DNA from: Cohnella sp. GbtcB17
GTDB lineage: Bacteria > Bacillota > Bacilli > Paenibacillales > Paenibacillaceae
Length of the DNA: 64,000 nucleotides
Assembly (NCBI RefSeq): GCF_019091135.1
Contig: NZ_JAGXJW010000003.1
Location: forward strand, 162,564-226,563
Direction of reading: 5' to 3'
Shown: positions 1 to 10,400 of the stretch, piece by piece
How positions within the stretch are numbered: the stretch's first letter is position 1
Layout of the letters: every line of letters starts with the position of its first letter
The notes under the pieces: generated by a model
Told to the model about the DNA's origin: nothing
What the model saw: the letters and a program-made list of their open reading frames with translations, nothing else
The model's database searches: none
Position numbers and translations under genes: made by a program

Positions 1-20
1 CGTTCATTCTTTACGGGGTC

Positions 21-842
21 TTAGCGGTCCAACAAACGACCTTTCACGAGCAAATAATTCACGTCTTCCCCGATCGCTCCGTTCTGGATGCTCTCCGTGA
101 CGATACCGTCCTTTTTGACGGCCGGCCTTTCCCGCTTCGGGTTCAGGAACTGAACGCCCGCGTCGGTGACAAGGTAAGCGGCTACGTCTGCCTCGCCCTT
201 CGGCACATCGGTACCCGTGATGTTCTTGGCTTTAATCGTGAAGCTGTCCTTTTTATCGTCGTACGTGTAGGAGACGGGCGCAAACGCGTTGTTGCTCGCA
301 ATTTTGCCCGGAGGCGTGACCATCGCACCGGTCTCGGTGTCTTCGAGCGCGTATTTGATCATATCGGTCTGCATGAGGTTATCGCCCGTCATCGAATAAA
401 TCTTGGTCTTCGGATCGATGCTGCTCTTGATGCCGAGATGTTTGGACAGCACGCTGACCGGGATAAAGATCGAACCCTTGTCCAATACCGGCACGGTATC
501 CATCTGAGCGGAACTGCCGTCGACCGTGACCGTCTTGGAGCCGATCGTAAATTGAACCGTCTTGCCGTTTAGAACGATGGTCGCCTTTTTGGCCTTGGCC
601 TCATAGCCCACCTTGGCGCCGACTAACTCGCTGATCGAGCGCAGCGGGATCATGATGCGCGACTGCTTGTCCACATACGGCGCCTTCGGCGACGTGTAAA
701 GCACGTAATAATCATTGATCTTAAGCAGAGCCGGATACGTTTTGGCCGCCGCCTGAGCCGGTTTCGATTGAATGCCCGCAGCGCTTCCTACCGCCAACAA
801 CGCCGCAAGTCCGAGTGTCAAGAGCTTCGTTTTCTTTTTCAC
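21..842 (-). CDS. Secreted stalk-domain (copper amine oxidase N-like) protein
   Basis: About 273 residues. A Lys-rich start followed by a hydrophobic stretch ending near AQAAAKTYP is a Sec signal peptide, so the product is exported. Roughly residues 35-150 match the stalk domain named after copper amine oxidase N-termini, common in Paenibacillus surface proteins: IMIPLRSISELVGAKV is followed by the second half-repeat VPVLDKGSIFIPVSVLSKHLG-like. The C-terminal 120 residues are unrecognised and contain no copper oxidase catalytic part. I chose the GTG at 842 because GGGAGGT lies 6 nt upstream; an upstream in-frame ATG at 869 has no ribosome-binding site. It appears monocistronic. A role in cell-wall binding is family knowledge; the actual function is unknown. 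Confidence 0.8.
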   Translation of the reverse strand: MKKKTKLLTLGLAALLAVGSAAGIQSKPAQAAAKTYPALLKINDYYVLYTSPKAPYVDKQSRIMIPLRSISELVGAKVGYEAKAKKATIVLNGKTVQFTIGSKTVTVDGSSAQMDTVPVLDKGSIFIPVSVLSKHLGIKSSIDPKTKIYSMTGDNLMQTDMIKYALEDTETGAMVTPPGKIASNNAFAPVSYTYDDKKDSFTIKAKNITGTDVPKGEADVAAYLVTDAGVQFLNPKRERPAVKKDGIVTESIQNGAIGEDVNYLLVKGRLLDR

Positions 843-1071
843 GATGATACCTCCCATGATGAATTTCAACTCTTAGACGTACCTGCATATTAAAATGTTC
901 CATATTTTAAAATATTTTCTTTTCCTATATACTGAATCAAAACGTTGTGCGACATCGTTTTTTTAAGTACCTTAATCGTACTGAGCAAGGCAGAAAAAGG
1001 TCAACGGACTATAAGTATCATTAGGCAGATTCGCAAACTTTTCATATCAATAATTAGCGAGGTTGATGATC

Positions 1072-1404
1072 GTGAGGCATTTTCTTTCCATCCTGCTAGT
1101 GATCGCTACAATTGCCGGGATTGCGTTCATGTGGTCAATTTTCGCGGCGTTTTTAAAGGAAGCGAATATCCCCGACATTAACGAATCGGAATATCGGCAG
1201 CTGCAGAAAGGAATGACCCTAGAAGATGTGACCGAAGTGGTCGGCAAGAAGCCGGAGCTGCTCTCCCAGCGCAATATTCACAACACGCGGTATCAGGTAT
1301 TTTTGTATAAAGAACGGTTTCGTCTCTTTAAAGAAGAGGCGAGCGTCCATCTCTACTTCTTCTCGGGACGTCTGATTCTGGTTAATCTGAACGGCAGTTT
1401 CTAG
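1072..1404 (+). CDS. Small membrane-anchored protein, possible SmpA/OmlA-like fold
   Basis: About 110 residues. The N-terminus (MRHFLSILLVIATIAGIAF) is a transmembrane anchor or uncleaved signal; the remainder is a short extracytoplasmic domain. The segment GMTLEDVTEVVGKKPE followed by a Tyr/Phe-rich strand resembles the SmpA/OmlA/BLIP-like fold, in which GMT-x2-V-x3-G-P is typical. GAGG at 1059-1062 is 9 nt before the GTG at 1072, but the in-frame ATG at 1066 and TTG at 1063 are alternatives. It is followed at once by a hairpin terminator facing the convergent giant gene. Function unknown; the fold assignment is an inference from one motif. Confidence 0.6.
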   Translation: MRHFLSILLVIATIAGIAFMWSIFAAFLKEANIPDINESEYRQLQKGMTLEDVTEVVGKKPELLSQRNIHNTRYQVFLYKERFRLFKEEASVHLYFFSGRLILVNLNGSF

Positions 1405-1434
1405 GGCGATTGGGTTCTGTCCAAGCCCATGAAG

Positions 1435-1473
1435 AAGCCTGCGGCACCATATCCGGTCCGCAGGCTTTTCGTT
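1435..1473. terminator. Bidirectional hairpin terminator
   Basis: AAGCCTGCGG (1435-1444) pairs with CCGCAGGCTT (1458-1467), a perfect 10-bp stem followed by a T-rich run. It sits between the convergent small membrane protein gene and the giant SLH gene and probably serves both. Confidence 0.8.
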
Positions 1474-1475
1474 TC

Positions 1476-4400
1476 TTAATGCTTTATCAGCAGGCCAAGC
1501 GCGTCGAGCTTCCGCGCGATCACCGCCGCCGCTTCCGCCCTTGTGGCGGTCGAAGCCGGCTTCAGCAGCCCGCCGCTCCCCCGAAGCGTGCCGCTCTCGA
1601 CTTCGTAAGCGACCGCTTCGCGGGCCCACGCGGACACCTTGGAGCCGTCCCGATATTGGCTCAGCGGAGCCGTGTCCGGATTTGCGGCGCCGCCAGGAAC
1701 GCTCGCGCGGTAGAGCATAACGGCCATTTCTTCGCGCGTAATCGAGTCGTTCGGTCTGAACTTGCCGCCGTTGCCGACGACGATACCCGCCGCTCTCGCC
1801 CGGGCGACCGCTTCGGCATACCAGGCATCCGCCGGTACGTCGTCGAACGATCCGGATGCCGCGGACGGATTCGCATCGATGAGCGAAGCAAGCAGCTTCA
1901 CGAACTCGGCGCGCGTGACGCTGCCGTTCGGGCGGAACGTTCCGCCCGGATCGCCGGTCACGATGCCATGGGCGGCCAGCGCTTCGATATCGGCGCGTCC
2001 CCAATGGGCATTCAGATCGCTGAAGCTGTACTCGGCGATCAGGACCGCATACACGCCCGGCTGAGCCGTCGCAAGCTCCACGGCGCCTCCTCCTGCGTCT
2101 ACGATGCCGCCCGCATAACGCCAGACGGCGCTCGCTTGGTCCAGCCGATAGACGCCCAGCTTGCGCGGATCGCCCGAGCCGAGCGCGGCCTTGTCGTACG
2201 TCAGCGACAGCCGTCCCGGCTTCGCCAGCGCGCCGCCGTTGTCGAGCTTCCACTCATATGCATCCGACAGCAGGCGCAGCCGCTTGTCGCTCGGCTTTGC
2301 AGGGTCGGCGATGCGCAAGGCCGTCAGCTTGCGCGCGGTTCCGGCGCTGCCCGCCGGCAGCTCGAATCGAAGCTTGCCGTCGAACAGGCTGAAGGATGCC
2401 GCCTCTGTGCCGAGCGCCGCGTCATCGGCATCCGGGTCGCCGACAGGGCCGGTCGGGCCGTTAGGACCGGTTGGGCCTGGGCCTGGCGGGTCCGTCGGGC
2501 CCGGCGGTTCTGTCGGGCCCGGCGGGTCTGTCGGGCCCGGCGGGTCTGTCGGGCCCGGCGGTTCTGTCGGGCCCGGCGGATCTGTTGGGCCCGGCGGATC
2601 TGTTGGGCCGCCTCCGCCATTCCTCGTCATAATGACCAGCGTTTCCGCAGTGGAGGCATTGCCGTTCGCGTCGACCGTCCAATGACGAATCTCGTATTTG
2701 GTGGACGGGGCCAACCCCGTTATCGCGTACCGGCCTACGCCTTTCTTCACTTCGGCGGGTTCGCCTTCGAACGGCTGCCCTGCCTTCGTCCATTGCAGCC
2801 TCACGGCGGCAAGATCCGGATCCTCCGGGTCGCTCCAGGTCAATTCCACTCCTGTGGAGGCGAGCTCCGCAGCCAGCTCCCGAATACCGTCAGGGGGCGT
2901 CCTATCCGGTCCGACGTTCCCCGGACTGCCCGTGCCTGCGGTGATTTCCGCCGTACTATAGTTGCCCGCCGCATCGTAAGCGCGAAGCTGGAATACATAT
3001 TTCGTCGATTCGTTCAGCCCCTCGATCAGCGCGTATGACTGCCCGTCTGGAATCTCGAACGTCGTCCCCTCGCCCGAAACGGCTTGCTCCTTGTAGCGCA
3101 ATTCTACCTTCGCAAGCTCCGGATCCCTGGGCAACCGCCAGGTCAGCAGCGCCCGCTCCGCGTCGGCTTCAGCCCGCAGCCCTTCAACCCGGACCGGCGG
3201 CGCCGTATCCTCGGCGGTCACGGTAACTTCGGCTTCGTAGCGCTCGCCCATCGGCACGCCGGCGTACGATTGCAGCGCCGCCTCCGCCGTCACGCGATAG
3301 ACCGCGCCAATCGCCAGCGGCTCGTCCGGCGTAAACCGGAGCCTTGCGGAAGCCTGCGTCCCGTTTGCGTCGACCGGCTCCAGCGCCTGCCATTCGCCCG
3401 CCGCTTCCTCGCCCGAGTCCGCAGATACGACCGCCAGCAGACCGCTCTCCGCCGCGTCGATTCGCACGGGACGGTCGAACAGCAGCTCGATTCCCTCCCC
3501 GCCCGGCGCGGCCGATACCTTGATCGGCTTCGCCGGAAGCGTGGATATCATCGCGATGTTGACGTCGAAGTGCGGCGGCAGCACGACGAGCTCCTCGCTC
3601 TCGGCCGGCAGATAGCCTTCCTTTTCGTAGAGCACCTTCCATTTGCCTTCCGGCACATCCCAGGCATAGCGCCCCTGCGGATCGGTATATAGCGGATTCG
3701 CCTGCCCGTAGGGTCCGGCATCCCAGACGTTCCAGCGCTTCGCCGCCTCATCCCAGCGCAGCACGGTCGTTTTAACGCCTTCGATCCGGTTGTCTTCCGT
3801 CACCTCGTACGCATACCCGCTAGGATCGTAGATCCACTCCGGATCGGCAAGCGGCTTCTTCGGCTTCTTCTCGATCTCGCATATCTCGTTTACGTTCGCA
3901 TCCAGCTTGGCGATAGAACCCGCCACTGAAGCGTCCAGCACCTTGCCCATCATATTCGTCGCGAGGAACAGACCGACCGTGCTCAACCCGAACGTGGCGG
4001 GACCGAATACCGCGCCGGCGACCATCATGCCTGCCTTCAGCAGCTCCGCAACGATAAGCTTGTTCCGGATGTTCATGACCCAATCCAGATAAATCGGGAC
4101 AAGCTCGGGACGGCAGTTCAACGCGATCTTGTCCATCAGCTTCTCGAGATCCGCCAGCGTGTCGTTGACGCCCATCCCGTCGACCAAGCTATAGGCGGCG
4201 TCGATCGTTTTCCACGTATTTTCGCCGGCTGCCGAACGCATCGCGAGATTCACGGTCACTTTGACTGCCTGCATCGCGTTGGCAACCGACAGCGCGCCGA
4301 CCTCTCCTTTCGAAGCTTTGCCGGACGATGGCATGGGAACGGCGTTCAGCTCCGCCGCCGCCATCAGATCCGCGATCGCTCTTCTCGCATCCAGCCCGTG

Positions 4401-7400
4401 ACCGAACCGGTCGGCCGGCAGGTAACCCGTCAACTCGGCACGCAGCACCCCGTTGCTGAAGTCCACGCTGTTCGTAAAGCCGTAGAGGGGGATGCCCGTA
4501 CGCTCGGCCTGATCCAGGTCGGCCTGGGTCGGCGTATACTTCATCTCCTCCAGCGTCGCATGAATATCCATTCGCGCGTCACCGTTCGGATTCGGGAGCG
4601 TGCCGTTGTACGAAGCCGACTGCTTCGTCCCGTTATTCTGTCGCGGCGAGATGGAGATGTCGCCGGTCACGGCGTCCCTGAAGCTGGGCGGCAGCTGCTC
4701 CCTGATCTCCTCCGGCGGCGGAGGCGGAGCGTCGATGCTGTCCATCGACTCCTTCTCCGTATAATCGAGCCCGATCGGACCGCCCTTTGTTTGAACAGGG
4801 ATCACCGCTTGGTAAACGCCGTCCTGCAGGCTCGCCGGGATGCGCTGCTCGCCGAACAGGAATGCGACATCGCTCACCAGCTGCGGATCGGTGAACGCGA
4901 CCGTCAGCGTAAACGGCATGCCCGGCACGAACACGTAGGGGAATCTGGCTTCGCCGCCTCTCGGATCCAAGGTCATGAGGCGCCCGTCCGCCTGACGCAT
5001 CGTGAACGAGACCGGCTCAGGCAGTCCCTTGTCGTAGCGGACGCCGACGACGCTGCTGCTCCACCTTCCCGCCTCGCTCTCCGCATCGGCGCGGAGCCGC
5101 CAGACGGCGGTCGAGCCTTCGCCCGGAATATGAACGCTAACGTCCCATTGCCCGGTCGGGGACGCTTCCGTCTCGCCGAGGACGACGCCGCCCTCATACA
5201 AGGCGACATGGCTGCCCGGCGGCGCCGTGCCGGTGACGGTCAAATCGCGCCGGCCCGTCCGGCCGGGGGCCTTCATCGTCACCGGCGTCAGATCGGCCTC
5301 TGCCCGCCCGATCGTCTCCTCCCTTTCAGCGCCGCCCAGCTTATAGCCAATCGACGGCTCGAACGTCATTTTTTCCGCCTTGGGAGCGGCGGCGATGCGC
5401 AGCTTATACTGCAGCGAGCCCCCTTTCCCGCCCCCGATCGTGCCGAGCTGCACGGTATAGCGTCCATCCTGAAGCTCGGGCTCGACCGCCGCTCCGTTCA
5501 CAATGACCGTGCCCGGGATCAGCTCCGCATCCGCCGGCACATTCAGCACGGCGACCGCGTCGCTTAGTTGATCGTCGCTCGAATTGGAATAGGTCGCGCG
5601 GACCTGAGTCGTGCCGCCGGCCATCGGATTGCCGCTGCCGAGCCAGACGACGTTGCCCGGCTTGCCGGCCAGAATGCCCGCCGCGCCGAGCGGCAGCGCA
5701 CCGAGGTCCACGCGGCTGCCCGCCAGCGCCTCGAAGCGCCGCACGAAGCTCTGGCTGCCGTCCGGGCTTCTGACCTCCAGCTCATAGGCGGGGCTTCCCT
5801 TCACCTTCAGCGAAAACGCCGGGTTATAGAAGGAGCCCGACCGCTCGGCTCTTCGGCGGCCCTCATCCGTCACCTCGTAGAGGGTGTAGTCATACCGGTC
5901 GATGCCTTCCGGCAGGTTGGTCAGCCTGCCGCCGACGGTGGCTGCCGTATCCCGGAGCCTCAGCTCGACCGTTCCCCTACGATCTTCGCCGACGACCGTC
6001 TCCGCGCACGATTGCGAATAGCCTCCCTCATTCCCATCCGCACAAATGCGAACCTTCTCGCCGGGTTCGGCGACCAGCTGCATCGTGCCGTTTTCGGACT
6101 GCGACCAGATTGGCTTGTCGGCCTGGAGACGGAAGTGAATCCGTTCCGTCCAGTCCAGCGCGTAAGGTCCGACCCACGCATCGTCTCCGGATTGCGTATA
6201 CAGGTCGACCTTGACGACCGCCGGCAGCTTCGCGCCGACTTGAATGTCGACCGTTTGCCGGCCGGGCACGATGCTTACCCACTGCGGCGCGGACGGAAAC
6301 GCGCCGTCGGCCGCGGCCTGCACGTACGAAGCAAGACTCGGAACGCTAAGCGCGTACGCGCCTTCCCCGTCGGTTGCAGCCGTATACCTGGCCTCGCCCT
6401 GAACGACCGTGACGACGGCACCTTTAACGGGGCTCCCGTTCGCTTGATAGACTTTGCCTTCCAGCACGGCATTCATGGTCCGCGACAGTGTAATCTCCTG
6501 CCGATTGATCCCGGAAGCCAAGGGAACCGCGAGTTCCGCAGGCTCGTCGTATCCGTCCTGCCGTTCGACCCGAATAACCGCCGTCTTGCCGACCATGCCT
6601 CTTAAAATGCCGAGGTCCAGCTGGCCGCTCTCCGGCGTGACGCCGGACGCAAGCGGGCGCCCGCTTTTATCCGAGACCAGCACGTTCACGCCTCGAAGTC
6701 CCGTACCTTGCGGATTGACGACCTGGACGCTGAGGCTGGCGGGCTGCATCGGCTCCGCGTCGACCTCGGCCGCTTCTCCCCAGGATACGGCGATTGGCGG
6801 TACGCCGGCTTCCTCCAGCATGTCCGCGCCTTCCGCCGACAGCAATCGGAGCGAATAATCGTCGCCGGCAGGGAGACCGACGAACGTGAATTGCCGCGCC
6901 TCTCCGACCGTTGCCGTCTGATAGGCACGCTGTCCGGCGCTGCCGATCGTCAGCGTCGCGTCGCGTGGCAGCGCGAGATCGCCGCTCAAGGCAACCCGGA
7001 CCGAGCCGCCGACCTGAATCGGCGCCTTCAGGCTGGATGCCTCCGCCGATTCGCCGTCGCGCTCCGCGAAGCCCCGGATCTGCAGCAGCCGGACGGCATG
7101 CGCGGGTATCGCCGCTTGGCCGGCGAACGTGTCTGCGCCCGGCTGGGCGGCCAGCTCGGCCTTCACCGTCGTCTCGCTGCCATCCTGCAGCTCAATCGAG
7201 AGCTCCGCTCGCGCCGCGTCGGCTCCTTTGGCTTTCATCGCGAGTCGCACCTGATCGCCGACCGCCGCGTATTTGCGGAAATAAAGCGGCAGGGTGTGGG
7301 AAAACGAATCGATGACGAAAGAAGACAGCGTAACGCTTCGTTCGACCGAATACGGCGACTCGGACCCGCCGGCGTCGAGCGCCAGAACGGCGTAGATGTA

Positions 7401-10400
7401 CGACTTGCCCGGCTCCGCCGTTTCGTCCGTATAGGTTCGGACCGCAGGGTCCTTAATCGTAGCCAGCGCCTCGGCCGGCTCGTTCGCCGTTCTGCGAACG
7501 ATGCGGAACCCGCGAATCTCGGCGGATCCGCCCGCGCGTTCTCCCCATACGAGAACCGCCTTGCTTCCCTGCTGCGTCACCGCAAGCTCGGCCAGATCGG
7601 TCGCCCCGGGCGTCGAGAACGGGACGGACGGTCCGTTCGTCGTCCACAAGTCGTCCTCGTCCATCGCCTCTACTTTAAAGAGGTAGTCCTTGCCCGGCGC
7701 CAGTCCCGTGATCGTCTTCTCGAGGACATCCGCATCCAGGTCGACAGGCGAGCCTGCACCCAAGATCCGGTACGCTTTGGCGCCGGTCGCAGACGTCCAC
7801 GACAAGGTCACGAAATCGTCGCCGGAAGCCTTTACGGTCAATGCGCTGCCTGCCGGCCAGGAGGCCTGCGGCATTTTCTCGAGCGCCTTCTGCACGTAGA
7901 GACCGGGACGGTAGCGCTCCGTCCCGCGCACAAGATTGGCGGCGTTGCTGTCGTACGCGATCCACTTGCCGTCGCCGCTGATCCGCGCCCGGCTCGCAAA
8001 GTCGTTCGGAGCGACCGCCTGATCGTAGGCGCGGCTGGCCAGCCTCGTCGTTCCCTCGGTCCGGTCCCGGATAAAGATGCTTTGCGGCTGGCCATCGTGC
8101 TCCAATAGTCCCGGTTCGTCCGAATGGAAGGCAACGTACCTGCCGTCGCCGCTGATGTCCGCATCCGAGCTTAGCATCGAAGCCTGGCTGTCCGGCCGCA
8201 CGACGCTGATCAGCTCGTACTTCGCATCGCCGGCCGCCTTGCGGTCGTAGACATAAACCTGCGTATACGGCCGGGCATTGCGATTGACGGTAAAGGCCAC
8301 GTAACGGCCGCTGTCGTCGACGGCGGGACGCTCCGCGGAGGCATGGCCCAGCGCGCCCCGATCCGTCACCAGCTCAAGCGTGGACGCAGGCGTATCGCCC
8401 GACATGTCGCCTTCCGTATCGTATAGATAAATATCGTCGTCGCCGTTGTTGTCCTCCGGCAGCAGGTCGTCGTACGCGGTGAACACCGCCACCTTGCCGT
8501 CGCGGCTCAGCTCCAGCTCCTGCGCGGAAAGCGGCGTACCGTTCGGCAGCACGATCGGCGCCAACGCTCCCGTTTCCATATCGTAGCTGACGTTGTAAGC
8601 CGTGCTGTCCGGCGGCGCAGGAAGCAGGTTCGTGGCTCGTGTGAAAAACACGACCTTGCTTCCGTCGCCGCTGATATCCGGGCCGTAGCTGTAGCTGTCC
8701 GCTTGCTTGCCGTCCCAGGTCGTGCTGATTCGGCTGAGCGACGCTTCGCCCTCTTCGTCAAACACGCCATTGCCGTTCGTATCCCGGTCGTACAGGAAAA
8801 CGTCGTACTGACCGTTCGTATCGGCGTCCGCCGTCAGATCGCTCGCGTTCGAAGTGAAAACGACGTAACGTCCGTCGCCGCTGATCGAGGCGTCCCGGCT
8901 CTCGCCGTCGCCGGCCGCTCCCGACGCCGTGCGGCTGACGAGCTGCGTCTTGCCGCCGAGCCGGTCGTACAGGAACAAGTCCCGCTTGCCGTTCGCGTCC
9001 GATGCGACAAGGTCGCTCGCGTTCGACAGAAACACCGTGTATCGTCCGTCATCGCTCATGTCTTCGATAAGGGCTTCTCCTGGCGCCGCGCGGCCGTCTT
9101 CCGCCCGGGTATCGATCCGGACGATCGCAGGCCCCTGCGGAATGACGACCGGCTGCCAGTCGCCGAGCGAGCGGTTCCCGTCGCCGTCGAATACCGCGAC
9201 GGCCACCTCATAGCGCTCGCCGTTCATCGCGTTCGGGATCGTCGCCCCGGCGACGGAAGGCGGATACATGGCGGATTGACGCTCGGACTGCCCCGGCATT
9301 CGCCAGATCAGCCGCGCGCCGATGACGTCCGGATCGTCCGGCAGCTGCCAAGCCGCTTCGATCGCGCCGGGCAAGGCGGTCGCCGTCAGGCTCCCCCTGC
9401 CCGGCGGCGTCGTCTCCGGCTCCGCCAGCGTTCGCACGGCCGTCTCGTCCGACCAGTCGGACCAGCGGTAGTCCTCGCTTCCCGCCGCGACGCGATACGT
9501 ATGCGCCGATCCCGGCAGCAGGCCCGCTGCGGCGAACCGCGGTTCCTTCGCGATGCCGGCCAGCTTGCCGTCCTGCAGCACCTTGTAGTACGCAGCGCCG
9601 GGAACCGCCGGCCAGCTCAGCGCGACATAAGCCGCGCCGGGCTCGGCAGCCGGGACGGTCGCGGCCGGCCACGCCGGCGCCGAACCGCCCGATCCATCCA
9701 ACGCGGCGACATAGATATCGGAGAAGGCGTCGGCATCCGCCGTCTCCAGCAGGTTCGTCGCGTCGGATTCGAAGGCGATCGACCGCCCGTCCGCCGCGAG
9801 CGTCGCCCGTGCGCTCTCCCCGTTCGCGCTGCCGCCCCCATGCGCGAGGCTGACCCGCTTGGTCGTGCCGGTCAAGCGATCGCGCACATAGACGTCCGTC
9901 GCGTCCCCGGTATCGTCCTCTTCGTAAGCGCCGTTCGTATGAAACGACAAAAACCGCCCGTCGCCGCTAAGCGAAGCGCCGAACGCGTCGCCCTGCGCTT
10001 GCATGCCGTCGCTGCTCACGCTGCCGAGCTCCGTCGTACCTAGGACGCGGTCGTAGACATAAACGTCCAGCTTGCCGTTCGTATCCGCCGGTCCCAGATT
10101 GTCGGCCAGCGATTGATAGGCGACGAATTGCCCGTTCGCGCTGATGACCGGGTACTGGCTGTTCTCGCTCGCGCTCTCGCTTGCAGGCGAACGACTGATT
10201 CGCTTCAACTCGTCCAGCGCGGTATCGTACAAGAAAATATCGCGGTAATTTTCATGATAAGGACCGTAGTCGTCCAGCGTCAGCTCGCGCTGGAACGAAT
10301 CAAACGCGAGGAATCTCGCATCCGCGCTCATCGAGATGCGCGCGCGCGAGTTGTCGTACAGGTAGGTCTGTGCCGCGACGACCTTGACCGTTCCCGTACG

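Noticed and set aside
2485-2610. Tandem repeats considered as a CRISPR array
   Set aside because: Units are directly adjacent with no unique spacers and encode a Pro-rich linker in frame.
1410-3038. Long open frame of 542 codons on the plus strand opposite the giant gene
   Set aside because: Its Arg/Ala-rich composition is typical of the antisense of GC-rich coding DNA; it has no domain or ribosome-binding site, and the minus-strand frame carries clear SLH and FnIII domains.
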